Source of the DNA: Pseudomonas fluorescens
GTDB lineage: Bacteria > Pseudomonadota > Gammaproteobacteria > Pseudomonadales > Pseudomonadaceae
DNA length: 64,000 nt
Assembly (NCBI RefSeq): GCF_001307275.1
Contig: NZ_CP012831.1
Location: 4,580,501 to 4,644,500, forward strand
Direction of reading: 5' to 3'
Part shown: positions 17,267 through 26,426 of the stretch, piece after piece
How the letters are laid out: each line of letters begins with the position of its first letter
Position numbering within the stretch: position 1 is the stretch's first letter
Notes under the pieces: model-generated
Seen by the model: only the letters and a program-made list of their open reading frames with translations
Databases searched by the model: none
Told to the model about the DNA's origin: nothing
Made by a program: the position numbers and the translations under genes

Positions 17267-19021
17267 ATGACGACCGCCTTGCTGCCCATCGATCCCCGAC
17301 GCCAATCCAAGTTCCTGTACTGGATGGGTTGGCGCGTCTGCGAGATCGCCGAAGCGACGGGCGAGAAGGAGAAAACGCTACACAGCTGGAAGGCCCGCGA
17401 CAAGTGGGACCGGGCTGACAACGTCGAGCGCATCGGCGGCGCCCTGGAAGCGCGCTTGGTGCAGTTGATCCTCAAGGACAATAAGACGGGCGGCGATTTC
17501 AAGGAGATCGACCTGCTGCACCGCCAGCTTGAACGCCAGGCCCGTATTCAGCGCTTCCAGGGCGGCGGTACCGAAACCGACCTTAACCCGAACCTCGCCA
17601 AGCGCAACGAGGGGCCGAAGAAAAAATCCCCGAAAAACGACATCAGCGAAGATCAGATCGAGCTGCTGCGCGAGGCCTTCATCGACGGCTGTTTCGATTA
17701 CCAGAAAGACTGGTACCGGGCCGGCAACCAACGCACCCGCGTCATCCTCAAGAGCCGGCAGATCGGTGCCACGTACTACTTCGCCCGCGAGGCGTTCATC
17801 GACGCCCTGGACACCGGTCGCAACCAGATTTTTCTGTCGGCCTCGAAGAACCAAGCCTACCTGTTCCGTGGCTACATTCAGGCCTTCGCCCGGGAGGTCA
17901 TCGGCGTCGAGCTGACCGGTGACCCGATTGTATTGCCCAACGGCGCCGAGCTGTTTTTCCTCGGGACCAACGCCCGCACCGCCCAGGGCTACCACGGCAA
18001 TTTCTACTTCGATGAGTTCTTCTGGACGTTCAAGTTCGAGGAGTTGAACAAGGTCGCCTCGGGCATGGCGATGCACAAGAAGTGGCGCAAAACCTATTTC
18101 TCGACCCCTTCGAGTATGGTCCACGAGGCGTACACCTTCTGGACGGGTGAGCGCTTCAACAAGGGCAAGCCGGCCGCGCAGCACACCAAGGTTGATGTGA
18201 CCCATGGCGCGCTCCAGCAGGGGCGGTTCTGCGAGGACCGGCTGTGGCGCCAGATTGTCACCATCCTCGACGCGGAGCGGGGCGGCTGCGACCTGTTCGA
18301 CATCGAAGAGCTGCGCCGGGAGTACAGCCCCGAGGCGTTCGCCAATCTGCTGATGTGCGAGTTCGTCGATGACGGCGCGAGCACCTTCCCGCTGTCGGTG
18401 TTGCAGTCCTGCATGGTCGATAGCTGGGTGGAGTGGGCCGAGGACTACAAGCCGTTCGCCATGCGCCCGTTCGGCGACCGTCAGGTGTGGGTCGGGTACG
18501 ACCCGGCCGAGACGGGCGACTGTTCCGGCCTGGTGGTGGTCGCACCACCAATGGTGCCGGGCGGCAAGTTCCGCGTGCTCGAGCGCCACCAGTTTCGCGG
18601 CATGGACTTCGCCGCCCAGGCCGCCGCCATCAAGGGCGTGTGCGACCGCTACTGGGTGACCTATATCGGCATCGACGTCACCGGCCTGGGTAGCGGCGTG
18701 GCTCAGCTGGTGCGCCAGTTCTTCCCGGCGGTGACCACCTTCAGCTACTCGCCTGAGGTGAAAACCCGCCTGGTGCTCAAGGCCTACGACGTGATCCACA
18801 AGGGGCGGCTGGAGTTCGACGCCGGCTGGACCGACATGGCCCAGTCGCTCATGGCGATTCGCAAAACCATCACCGCAGGCGGTCGCCAGTTCACCTACAC
18901 CGCCGGCCGCAACGACAACACCGGCCACGCCGACCTGGCCTGGGCGCTCTTCCACGCATTGCAGAACGAACCGCTCGAAGGGCAGACCGCTGCCAATACC
19001 GGGCGGATGGAGATTTACTGA
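17267..19021 (+). CDS. P: Terminase ATPase large subunit gpP
   Basis: The protein has 584 residues from MTTALLPIDPRRQSKFLYWM. The first 60 residues hold a DNA-binding HTH (RVCEIAEATGEKEKTLHSWK). The ATPase has a Walker A variant SRQIGATYY near 162 and Walker B FYFDEFFW near 246. The C-terminal RNase H-like nuclease starts at VGYDPAETGDCSG, with DNTGHADLAWAL near the end. It pumps DNA into the head and cuts cos with gpM. It runs opposite to O, as in P2, and its stop overlaps the ATG of Q. Confidence 0.96.
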   Translation: MTTALLPIDPRRQSKFLYWMGWRVCEIAEATGEKEKTLHSWKARDKWDRADNVERIGGALEARLVQLILKDNKTGGDFKEIDLLHRQLERQARIQRFQGGGTETDLNPNLAKRNEGPKKKSPKNDISEDQIELLREAFIDGCFDYQKDWYRAGNQRTRVILKSRQIGATYYFAREAFIDALDTGRNQIFLSASKNQAYLFRGYIQAFAREVIGVELTGDPIVLPNGAELFFLGTNARTAQGYHGNFYFDEFFWTFKFEELNKVASGMAMHKKWRKTYFSTPSSMVHEAYTFWTGERFNKGKPAAQHTKVDVTHGALQQGRFCEDRLWRQIVTILDAERGGCDLFDIEELRREYSPEAFANLLMCEFVDDGASTFPLSVLQSCMVDSWVEWAEDYKPFAMRPFGDRQVWVGYDPAETGDCSGLVVVAPPMVPGGKFRVLERHQFRGMDFAAQAAAIKGVCDRYWVTYIGIDVTGLGSGVAQLVRQFFPAVTTFSYSPEVKTRLVLKAYDVIHKGRLEFDAGWTDMAQSLMAIRKTITAGGRQFTYTAGRNDNTGHADLAWALFHALQNEPLEGQTAANTGRMEIY

Positions 19022-20022
19022 TGACCGAACAACTTGCCAGCCAGGAACTTTTGCCCGCCGCCCTCGATGTCGCGAGTGCGGGTACCCAGGTGTTTAGCTT
19101 CGGAGAGCCGACGCCGGTGCTGGGTGAGCGAGAGGTGTTCGATTACCTGGAGTGTTGGTTCAACGGGCGGTGGTATGAGCCGCCGCTGTCGCTCAACGGC
19201 CTGGCCCGGTCGGTGGGTGCGAGCGTGCATCTGCATTCGGGGTTGATGTTCAAGCGCAACCTGTTGAGTAAAACGTTTATCCCGCATCCGATGCTGTCTC
19301 GGGCAGCTTTTGAACAGTTCGCCCTGGACTTCCTTTGCCTGGGCAATGGGTATCTGGAGAAACGTCGTTCGGTGCTAGGCAGCACGCGGCAACTGGTGCC
19401 GTCGTTGGCGAAGTACATGCGGGTTGGGCCGGAGGGGCAGTTTTACCAGGTGCAGGGGTGGAAGAATGAGCATGCGTTTGAGCCTGGCAGCATCTTCCAC
19501 TTGCGCGAGGCGGATTTGCACCAGGAGATTTATGGGTTGCCGGAGTGGGTCAGTGCTTTGCAGTCGGCGCTGTTGAACGAGTCGGCGACGTTGTTCCGGC
19601 GCAAGTATTACGAGAATGGTAGTCACGCCGGTTTCATCTTGTACATGACCGATGCAGCCCAGACCGAGGCGGATATCGACGCTTTGCGCAAAGCGCTGAA
19701 GGAGTCCAAGGGGCCGGGGAATTTTCGGAACCTGTTTGTCTATTCGCCGACTGGCAAGAAGGATGGGATTCAGCTAATCCCTGTCAGCGAGGTAGCGGCC
19801 AAAGACGAATTCAATTCGATCAAAAATCAGACCCGTGATGATGTGCTGGCAAGTCTGCGGATTCCACCACAGTTGATGGGGATAGTGCCGCAAAACGCTG
19901 GGGGATTCGGGTCACTTAGAGAGGCGACTGATATATGGGTTTCAAACGAGTTAGCACCAATTCAATCAAGAATGATGCAGGGGAACGAATGGTTAGGGGA
20001 TGAAATAATAAGATTTTGTTAA
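19021..20022 (+). CDS. Q: Phage portal protein gpQ
   Basis: The protein has 333 residues (P2 Q about 344): EVFDYLECWFNGRWYEPPL, then LHSGLMFKRNLLSKTF, LGNGYLEKRRS and the end QNAGGFGSLREATDIWV. It is the dodecameric portal vertex through which DNA passes. The last ~40 codons shift to AT-rich usage (ATA, AGA, TTA), unlike the GC-rich body of the gene. This suggests a recombination junction within Q where cargo DNA was exchanged. The stop lies 20 bp from the convergent end of the cargo membrane-protein gene. Confidence 0.95.
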   Translation: MTEQLASQELLPAALDVASAGTQVFSFGEPTPVLGEREVFDYLECWFNGRWYEPPLSLNGLARSVGASVHLHSGLMFKRNLLSKTFIPHPMLSRAAFEQFALDFLCLGNGYLEKRRSVLGSTRQLVPSLAKYMRVGPEGQFYQVQGWKNEHAFEPGSIFHLREADLHQEIYGLPEWVSALQSALLNESATLFRRKYYENGSHAGFILYMTDAAQTEADIDALRKALKESKGPGNFRNLFVYSPTGKKDGIQLIPVSEVAAKDEFNSIKNQTRDDVLASLRIPPQLMGIVPQNAGGFGSLREATDIWVSNELAPIQSRMMQGNEWLGDEIIRFC

Positions 20023-20041
20023 GGAGTGTTGGGAGATGCCT

Positions 20042-20980
20042 CTATTTTAGTTTCAGTAATGCACTTCCAATCATGCATAGCATCAGAATGGCCGTGGCAA
20101 CCCCGGTTAATGTGGTTAGCGGCTTCTTGTCAATGTTTAAGTGGGGGAGTACGACTTTCTTGAACTTATTGATCCTAACCATCAACCAGGCAGCGGTGTA
20201 GGCCAGCAGATACATCCAAAGCCAGATAGAGGTCATAAGGCTGGAGATGAAAAAGACACCTTCAGGAAATAGATAGGTGACCATTGTTTCTAATGGTGTG
20301 TCGAACTCAAACGTATTAGCGTCCGTATAATGCCCTGACGAAAAATCAAAATCTTTGACGACCTGTACGCCCATTGTCATCTCAGTGGGACTAAACCAAA
20401 TCCTCAACGAGTCAGCTAGGCTCAAGAAAAACTGATCTGAAAGAGAAAATTTGAATATTGAAATGCCGATGTAATACAGCGAAATTGAGCAACTTAGATC
20501 CGCAATGGCCGCCAAGAGAAAAGACTTTTTCCCTTTCGCTACGGTCGTCCTATAGATTTTTCTCGTTATACTAATCGATAGGAAATCAATGAGTAAAACC
20601 ACGAAAAATGCTAGAGTCGCAAGGCTTCTCAGGTTCGGCGTTTGCGCTATCATGTAGAGCGCATTTTTAAATTCTGGGAAGGTGTATCCATAGTTAAGCA
20701 TAAAGCATGCCCCCCAAATAGAAGTCAGAATCACGCTGACGCCGAAGGAGCGAAGGGAGAGAATTTGTTTGCCAAATAGCGTGTTGTTCAAGCTCAAATA
20801 TATTTCTAAAACCTTGCGTGTCCCTTTCCGAAAATCCCCCACCAATAAATGATGCCCTATCTTTGCGCGAGTCGTTTCTGAGATCGTCTCTTCGAAGATG
20901 GCTATGGCTGCGTGAAATCCCACTATTGTGGTAAGCACAATGAACAGAGAACCAGGAAGGGCCTGCAGGTGTTCGAGCAT
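20042..20980 (-). CDS. Polytopic membrane protein of unknown function, prophage cargo
   Basis: The protein has 312 residues with about six hydrophobic segments (near 10-28, 78-98, 118-137, 150-172, 240-275 and 290-310). A charged cytoplasmic-type loop lies at 30-75 and a polar loop (EMTMGVQVVKDFDFSSGHY) before segment five. I recognise no family. It is AT-rich and convergent with Q, in the Q/cos accessory region where P2 carries tin/old and phiCTX carries ctx. It could be a superinfection-exclusion or conversion protein, which is inference from position alone. Confidence 0.65.
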   Translation of the reverse strand: MLEHLQALPGSLFIVLTTIVGFHAAIAIFEETISETTRAKIGHHLLVGDFRKGTRKVLEIYLSLNNTLFGKQILSLRSFGVSVILTSIWGACFMLNYGYTFPEFKNALYMIAQTPNLRSLATLAFFVVLLIDFLSISITRKIYRTTVAKGKKSFLLAAIADLSCSISLYYIGISIFKFSLSDQFFLSLADSLRIWFSPTEMTMGVQVVKDFDFSSGHYTDANTFEFDTPLETMVTYLFPEGVFFISSLMTSIWLWMYLLAYTAAWLMVRINKFKKVVLPHLNIDKKPLTTLTGVATAILMLCMIGSALLKLK

Positions 20981-21227
20981 TTTTTACCATTGGTGTGGAC
21001 TATGGGGGTAGCTATCAAAACACAATCATCAGAAAAATTACCCATCATTTTCAATCTGTTTGGAAGAAAATTTTCTGACAAGGTCTAGTGTTTGTGCAAG
21101 CGAGCACGTTACTGAGGGCTTGATACGCATTGCAAGCTATGAGCTGAAACTGTGGCGTCTTAGCCCATGCGATCACAAAAATGCAAAGCCGCTGGGCTGA
21201 TTGTTGCCGGTCTTGGCAGGGGGGGAA

Positions 21228-21264
21228 TCGGCCAGAAACGGATCCCGGGTGAGCTTCTGGCCGA
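21228..21264. repeat. 10-bp inverted repeat between two cargo genes
   Basis: TCGGCCAGAA (21228-21237) and TTCTGGCCGA (21255-21264) are exact inverse complements with a 17-nt loop. They sit in the 338-bp gap between the end of the giant protein gene and the start of the membrane-protein gene (20981-21318), which otherwise holds no gene. No U-tract is seen. It may end or process the giant gene's transcript. Confidence 0.5.
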
Positions 21265-21318
21265 ATGCAGGCGTCATCTTAGAGCGATGCCAGTAAATTC
21301 AATATATTGAAGATCGCC

Positions 21319-24300
21319 TTAATGTCGAAGACGGCGCCGGATACCTGCCTCTGTATCTTGCTTTTCCGCCTCATACTCATAGGTCTCCACCATGGTCATC
21401 AGAAGAGAGGATGAAACAAACGGATGGGAAAATTCTAGAGCCTCTGCCCATCTGCGATATTTGGCTGCGAGCTCTCTCTCCTGAGCTCCGCCTTCGCCGC
21501 GAAAGTGTGCACCACGGGCGTTGTAAAGTCCTGTATGAGCGCCGCGCGATATTTCCTCGGATTCTAAGTCCTCCATCACATCACGAACGGCCTCGTTGGG
21601 CCACACCCCATCTTTACCTTCCGAGGCGCTAGCCAATAGCTTACCGAGGCAAATATCGCCGATGGCCGCGCGGTCGAGTTCGGAGCAAAGCCTACGGACG
21701 ATAGAGACCCATTCGGCCAACCTCTTACGAAACGAATCTTCGGTAGCCTCATTCTGTCCGGGTAGATGTTCTAATGCCTCAAGCAGGTGATAACCCCTGA
21801 TTGCCAAGTGTTCGTGTCCTTCCCCAATGCGAAATTCTGGAGGGTCTTCACTAGGAGTTTTGCGCTTGTACGTCCAGACGATCGCCTGAACGAACATTTC
21901 TGGGTGATCTTCTACATAGCGTTCGAGGTTTGGGATCTGGTGTCCATCACCACCACGCAGGGAGCGGGCCAGTACATCAATGTAAGCAAACTCCAATCTT
22001 GCCTTATCTTCGAACGGTACGTCAGGATTCTGATTTAGTAGCTTGAAGGCTTGTTGAATGTCATAAGCGTGAAGCTGATATTCGCCTTCTTTATCTTTAC
22101 TGTCTTGTTCTTGTATTTCTGAAAGCATCTCAACAAGAAGCTCGGGCCGCACCTCATCAAGTTTGAAATGAACTGCCGAAAAGGCAGCGCGTGGTCGTTT
22201 TGCGTCAAGTAGGCGCCAGACACTTTCGTTGTTCTGGTCTGCTGCATTACAAATGTACTCCGGCGTGACATCTCTCCAGTAGTTAGAGCGCGCTTCAGTT
22301 GATAGCAAATCTACGAGTGTCCAAGTCGCTTTACGATAAGGTGAAGAAATTAGTATAATAAGCGCTTCTTGTTCAGACAGCTTATTGCGTAGACTCAAAA
22401 AGAGTGCTTTGTGTTGCTCTACATCGAGTGCGCCCAAAGCGCCAGTTGCTATGCTGCTTCGGCGAGCGTTCTCACTACCCTCGGTGTTGGTCAGGCACTG
22501 GAGTATAAGGTCTTCAAGCTGGTCTGCATTCAGGATTCCACGCGCTAGATACCAGCCGATTTGTCGTTGTGAGTGTCCCTTCATAGCAAGGTTGAAAACT
22601 CCTTGCAGACCATTGTTTGCGATGATCTCAGTCAGGGCCTCGGATCGGAGCTTTTCGATCCGGCGTTCTCTCGCCTGAAAGTCGAGTTCTATATCTGAGA
22701 GTTCATCTGCCGACTCCTCGACCCATCCCTGACGGAATAGCCATTCGTACTTGTTCACGACATCGGTCGGCTCCATCGAAGCGTAAACAGCCTTAGCGGT
22801 TTTCGAGAGTATGGCTTGTCCACCTTCGCCTACTTTCTTTCGAGCTCGTCGTGAGAGCACGGTTACGCGTATTTTATCGCGTACGCGGGCGATGTCGGTG
22901 TCACTCGCTCCGGCCTTACGCCATTCGTCGATGATCTTCCAGACGCTCTCTTGATCCTCGACCGATAGTGCGTGGAGCCTCGCAATGAGATCGCAAATCA
23001 TATCAGCTGTATAGAGAGGCATGGTCAGGGCCATTTGGACCATCTCGCGGACAAAGATATTGATGGGTTCCCATGTGCTGAAAGGCTCACCGTAGCCGTA
23101 TCCGTCTGGCCTCCATTTAGGCTTATGCGTGTAATCTCCGACGCGGCTGCCAAAGTCACCAAACTGTTGCAAGCAAATTTTCCAGCCTACCGCTTGATGC
23201 TTATCCAACAACATCCGAATGGCTTTCAATCGTGCGTTGTGGTCAGCAGCCGTCTGCGGCATCCATGCTCTGAAGATCGAGCCTAATGAGACAATCGGTT
23301 TATTCCCCCAGTTATCGTCAATTTTAACTTCGGAGAGCCGCCCTAAAATTTTGACGACCCGAGGGAAAGTAGAGGGATTCCACGCTAACCCCTCAAGTGC
23401 CCAGAGAAGGCCCGTGCGTTTAGGTGAGCCAAGAAGTCCTGTGGGCACTGGCCGTAGAAGCCCCAGAGAGCATGGTGTCTCTAGCCTGAGGTCGCGCTCC
23501 AGGATGCTTAAGAATTCTTTTGGGGCCGCTTCAGCATAAAGAGGAAGGTCACGGTCGTTAGCTTCCAACTTTCTGGTCTCAAGCGGTTCGAGAAGCTCTC
23601 GCACTAAATTGGCAGCGGCAAATTCACCATCAAAGCCGAGACGCTTCCCGAAGAGATGCTTTCCGTGGACTGCAAGCAAAACCAACGTTTCTGAAATGCC
23701 TTCGCGAAGCGCCGAAGAAAACTCTCGCTTCTTGCCATGGACAGCCGCAGCCCACCGATCTTTTTCCGGAAGATCAAGAGCAGGGTCGTCCTCGCCTAGA
23801 ACCGTCTTTGCGATGTCAAAGAAATGGTTTAGGTCTCCTTGGGTGAAGGCGCCTGCAATAGCAAATAAAGAATCAATCTTGGAGATCACTCCGCGATAGT
23901 TTCCGAGCGACCATACAGGCGAATCGTTCAACTGCAGCAGTTCTTGTACTCGCCTCTCTAGCGCATCAAAGGAAAGGTCACCGGCGAGTAAAGAAAGAGC
24001 TTTCTGGTCTGCCTCATTTCGTGTATCCCACGTACCTAAAAGCACGAATGGGACAAGATTTGAGGAGGCTTGGTTATTGGCTGCCCATTCTGGCGTTCGG
24101 ATCGCCGGGATCGTCGAGAGCCTACGCCGTAGCACGGTGAGCGAACGCCCTGAGTCATTGGCTAGCCTGGTTATCTCGTCGCGAGATTTACCCATCGCCT
24201 CAAGCGCCTTGTTGAAAAGCTCGTAGCTGAGGGGCTCTAAAACGATCGTAGGATTGGCATTCGCAGCATTACGCGGGTAAATTACTACTGTGCGCAACGA

Positions 24301-25428
24301 CCCACTATAGGCTCCAAACTCCCGCTCAACATCCCGCGTGTGTGCTACTGCGATGAAATTAGTTGCACTCTGGGCGAGTTGGGGGAGGACGCCAGCTTCG
24401 TCGAACACGAGTACCCGGTCCTTATGCTCGCTCAGCTCTGGTTCGCTGAATATCTGGCTCAGGAATGCAACGGCTTCTTCTATTGAGTCTGCCGTGATAA
24501 TGAGTGGCTCTGAGTTATCCTTTGATAAGAACGACTTAATTCGGCTGCGCCAAACATCGTTCGCCGTGCTGAAGAGCGACGGATGAAGAGGGGGCTCCGC
24601 AATATTTGCCCAGTCACTCCAGCACTTTTCAAGAGTTCGCACTCCGCTTGATGGGCGTGCAGTTTGGTTTGCAAACCATGTCTGTGCTGCAATGGATGTT
24701 TCCATCCACTGTTCGAGATCACTAACGTCGTAGGCTCGTACATCCTTCCAAAGCTTTTTTGCCTTCATAGCACTGATCCACGCAGCTTTTCCGGACCAGC
24801 GCCGAGGTGTAACAAACACGAACGTGATGTTTTCTCGTTCTACTTTCTTTACGGCCTTGACGCTTTTCGCGAAATCGCCGTCGGCTTTTCCTTTGATGTC
24901 AGCGTTGACCCCGAACTCCCAGCCCGATGCTCCGGAAGGAATCCATGGTGTTCCTGAAAAGGTTTCAATATAACCGTCCCAGCCGGGGCGCTCCGCGTCG
25001 TCATGCCCGGGAAAGTCTACCCTCTCCAGATTCTGGCCTGTCGAATTGACGAGAATACGAAGCAGGACTGACAGACGGGTGCGTGCCAGTATTGTGGTCG
25101 AGAACCAGCTAACGATGTCATTAGCTTGAATTCCCAAAAACGGCGTCACATAGGCACGCGCACTTGCGGCGGCACTGCCAGCTCTTCCGATATGTGAATC
25201 GAAGGAGTTCTGAAGATCGAGAATATCGATAGCTGACACGCCAAAAGCTCGCTCCAGTCGTGCGGCCATATCAGGGGTAGCCGATACTTTTTCATTAAGA
25301 AAGTTCGAAACTCCAGGGCGGCTTATGCCGATTAGCTTCGCCGCTTCGGTCACGGTGAGTTTGCGGGGGTTGAGGATGTTTTCACGGACCCAAGATCCGG
25401 GATGCAAGGGGGCGGTTTGCTTATCCAT
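21319..25428 (-). CDS. Giant HTH (HigA-like)-fused protein, candidate defence protein
   Basis: The protein has 1369 residues from MDKQTAPLHPGSWVREN. Residues 8-78 are an XRE/HigA-type HTH (LTVTEAAKLIGISRPGVSNFLNEK, then AARLERAFGVSAIDILDLQNSFD). Residues 90-255 look like a nuclease-fold domain (GWDG at 149-152, WEFG at 170-173, DIKGKAD to 183, then FVFVTPRRW and VRAYDVSDLEQWM). At 290-450 there is a STAND-like NTPase without an obvious P-loop but with VFDEAG (341-346). The remaining ~900 residues are helical repeat-like. A palindrome just upstream fits self-repression. The start at 25428 precedes the HTH. The gene lies beside cos at the prophage end, a classic place for anti-phage genes. Defence is inference. 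Confidence 0.72.
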   Translation of the reverse strand: MDKQTAPLHPGSWVRENILNPRKLTVTEAAKLIGISRPGVSNFLNEKVSATPDMAARLERAFGVSAIDILDLQNSFDSHIGRAGSAAASARAYVTPFLGIQANDIVSWFSTTILARTRLSVLLRILVNSTGQNLERVDFPGHDDAERPGWDGYIETFSGTPWIPSGASGWEFGVNADIKGKADGDFAKSVKAVKKVERENITFVFVTPRRWSGKAAWISAMKAKKLWKDVRAYDVSDLEQWMETSIAAQTWFANQTARPSSGVRTLEKCWSDWANIAEPPLHPSLFSTANDVWRSRIKSFLSKDNSEPLIITADSIEEAVAFLSQIFSEPELSEHKDRVLVFDEAGVLPQLAQSATNFIAVAHTRDVEREFGAYSGSLRTVVIYPRNAANANPTIVLEPLSYELFNKALEAMGKSRDEITRLANDSGRSLTVLRRRLSTIPAIRTPEWAANNQASSNLVPFVLLGTWDTRNEADQKALSLLAGDLSFDALERRVQELLQLNDSPVWSLGNYRGVISKIDSLFAIAGAFTQGDLNHFFDIAKTVLGEDDPALDLPEKDRWAAAVHGKKREFSSALREGISETLVLLAVHGKHLFGKRLGFDGEFAAANLVRELLEPLETRKLEANDRDLPLYAEAAPKEFLSILERDLRLETPCSLGLLRPVPTGLLGSPKRTGLLWALEGLAWNPSTFPRVVKILGRLSEVKIDDNWGNKPIVSLGSIFRAWMPQTAADHNARLKAIRMLLDKHQAVGWKICLQQFGDFGSRVGDYTHKPKWRPDGYGYGEPFSTWEPINIFVREMVQMALTMPLYTADMICDLIARLHALSVEDQESVWKIIDEWRKAGASDTDIARVRDKIRVTVLSRRARKKVGEGGQAILSKTAKAVYASMEPTDVVNKYEWLFRQGWVEESADELSDIELDFQARERRIEKLRSEALTEIIANNGLQGVFNLAMKGHSQRQIGWYLARGILNADQLEDLILQCLTNTEGSENARRSSIATGALGALDVEQHKALFLSLRNKLSEQEALIILISSPYRKATWTLVDLLSTEARSNYWRDVTPEYICNAADQNNESVWRLLDAKRPRAAFSAVHFKLDEVRPELLVEMLSEIQEQDSKDKEGEYQLHAYDIQQAFKLLNQNPDVPFEDKARLEFAYIDVLARSLRGGDGHQIPNLERYVEDHPEMFVQAIVWTYKRKTPSEDPPEFRIGEGHEHLAIRGYHLLEALEHLPGQNEATEDSFRKRLAEWVSIVRRLCSELDRAAIGDICLGKLLASASEGKDGVWPNEAVRDVMEDLESEEISRGAHTGLYNARGAHFRGEGGAQERELAAKYRRWAEALEFSHPFVSSSLLMTMVETYEYEAEKQDTEAGIRRRLRH

Positions 25429-25452
25429 CTTAGGTCTCACTATGTCGTAGTG

Positions 25453-25471
25453 TGTAAGGCTACACCTTACA
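25453..25471 (-). promoter_or_regulatory. Palindromic operator upstream of the HigA-like fusion gene
   Basis: TGTAAGGCTACACCTTACA has exact 7-bp arms (TGTAAGG/CCTTACA) around a 5-nt spacer and starts 25 bases before the ATG. A TTGCAA-like -35 lies upstream on the minus strand, so the palindrome would cover the promoter's downstream part. HigA-type proteins bind such palindromes. The fused HTH may repress its own gene here. Confidence 0.6.
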
Positions 25472-25474
25472 GTC

Positions 25475-25744
25475 TCTAATGGAGGCGTTGCAATACGACT
25501 GGAGTTTCACCATTTCTATTGGAGGCGATGCCGTGTGAAAGGCTCTGGCTCAACCGTTGCGAGGTGGTGAGCTCAATGACTGGGGCGTCGACCAAATTCT
25601 GTTTTTTAAAATTTTCCGACGAGTGGGCGAAAATTTAATGTAGGCAATCGCCTTTAAATTGATAAGCGTTGAAGGGGGGAAAGAATTTCGACGACGGGTT
25701 TTTTTGCCCGTAAATTTTCCGGAATTAGGTATTCTGAGGAGTTG
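25475..25744. other. Non-coding prophage-end region with short direct repeats
   Basis: No gene is seen. A near repeat CTAATGGAGGCGTTGC / CTATTGGAGGCGATGC occurs at about 25476 and 25518. The AT-rich motif AAATTTTCCG recurs near 25611 and 25713. A run GGGTTTTTTTGCCCG (near 25697) can form a short hairpin. These may be terminase (cosB-type) binding sites next to the candidate cos. Confidence 0.35.
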
Positions 25745-25790
25745 TTGCCCTGGCGCGGGCGGTCATCCCCCCACCACGCCTGCGGGCTAA
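25745..25790. other. Candidate cos (packaging) region
   Basis: CTGGCGCGGGCGGTCATCCCCCC stands out as a GC-rich island (length-limited quote: GGCGCGGGCGGTCATCCCCC) within AT-rich DNA. It lies about 650 bp from the att core and beyond Q and its cargo. It resembles the start of the P2 cos overhang (GGCGAGGCGGGG) only in composition and the GGCG.GG.GG spacing. The position matches the att-cos-cargo-Q order recalled for phiCTX. The exact nick sites cannot be told from this sequence. Confidence 0.35.
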
Positions 25791-26426
25791 ATAGGTCTTT
25801 TTTTCTTCATGGCTGTGCCTTGCTTAGCACAAGTGTGGCTGAGCATTCGGCTGGTGGAATGTGGGGAGTATAGAGCCTGCGAATCCCTGCGAAGGGTAGG
25901 TAGATCTGATATGTTCACGACAGCGCGATTCGTTCGCTTGGTGCAGATCTTCCCAGGGCTCCGGATCACAGGAGCGCAGTCGGAAAAAAGTAATGCGCGA
26001 ATCCAGACACCGTAGCAACGCTGAACGCTCCGCATTGATTGGTTTCGATGAATTACTTCAGAAAGAAATTTAGAGTGATGGAAAAATACTATTGATTTAA
26101 CCTGTTGATTTATAATGAATTATTTAAATTAAAGATTGCTTTTCTAAAAGTAATTACCTTTCTTTTACATTACAAGAAAATCACCTTGTATCGAGCCTAC
26201 GTCCCCCAACGGGACCAGGCTTTGCAGGCAAATCCACGGGGTGAGTTACCAAAGTTACCCACTGCCGACGCTACTCCCCAAAACCGCAATAGTCCGATTA
26301 CGCAACCGTGCCTCCTGGTGCCGCACAGATTCCATGGGATTGCCATGGGAACGTTTGCGCGCAAACTATCGACCTGAAACCCTTATAAACCGGCCCCTCA
26401 CTCGCTGAAATTGCCGATCGGGTGCT
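25791..26426. other. Non-coding att-flanking region, AT-rich centre
   Basis: No supported gene lies here. A strongly AT-rich stretch spans about 26050-26180, followed by short repeats such as GGTGAGTTACC/AAAGTTACCC and two copies of CCATGGGA near 26331-26350. Such arrays next to an att core commonly bind integrase arms and IHF. That role is inferred from position. Confidence 0.4.

Noticed and set aside
25745..25790. Exact cos overhang assignment
   Set aside because: Similarity to the P2 overhang is limited to a few GC-rich positions, so only a candidate region is given.
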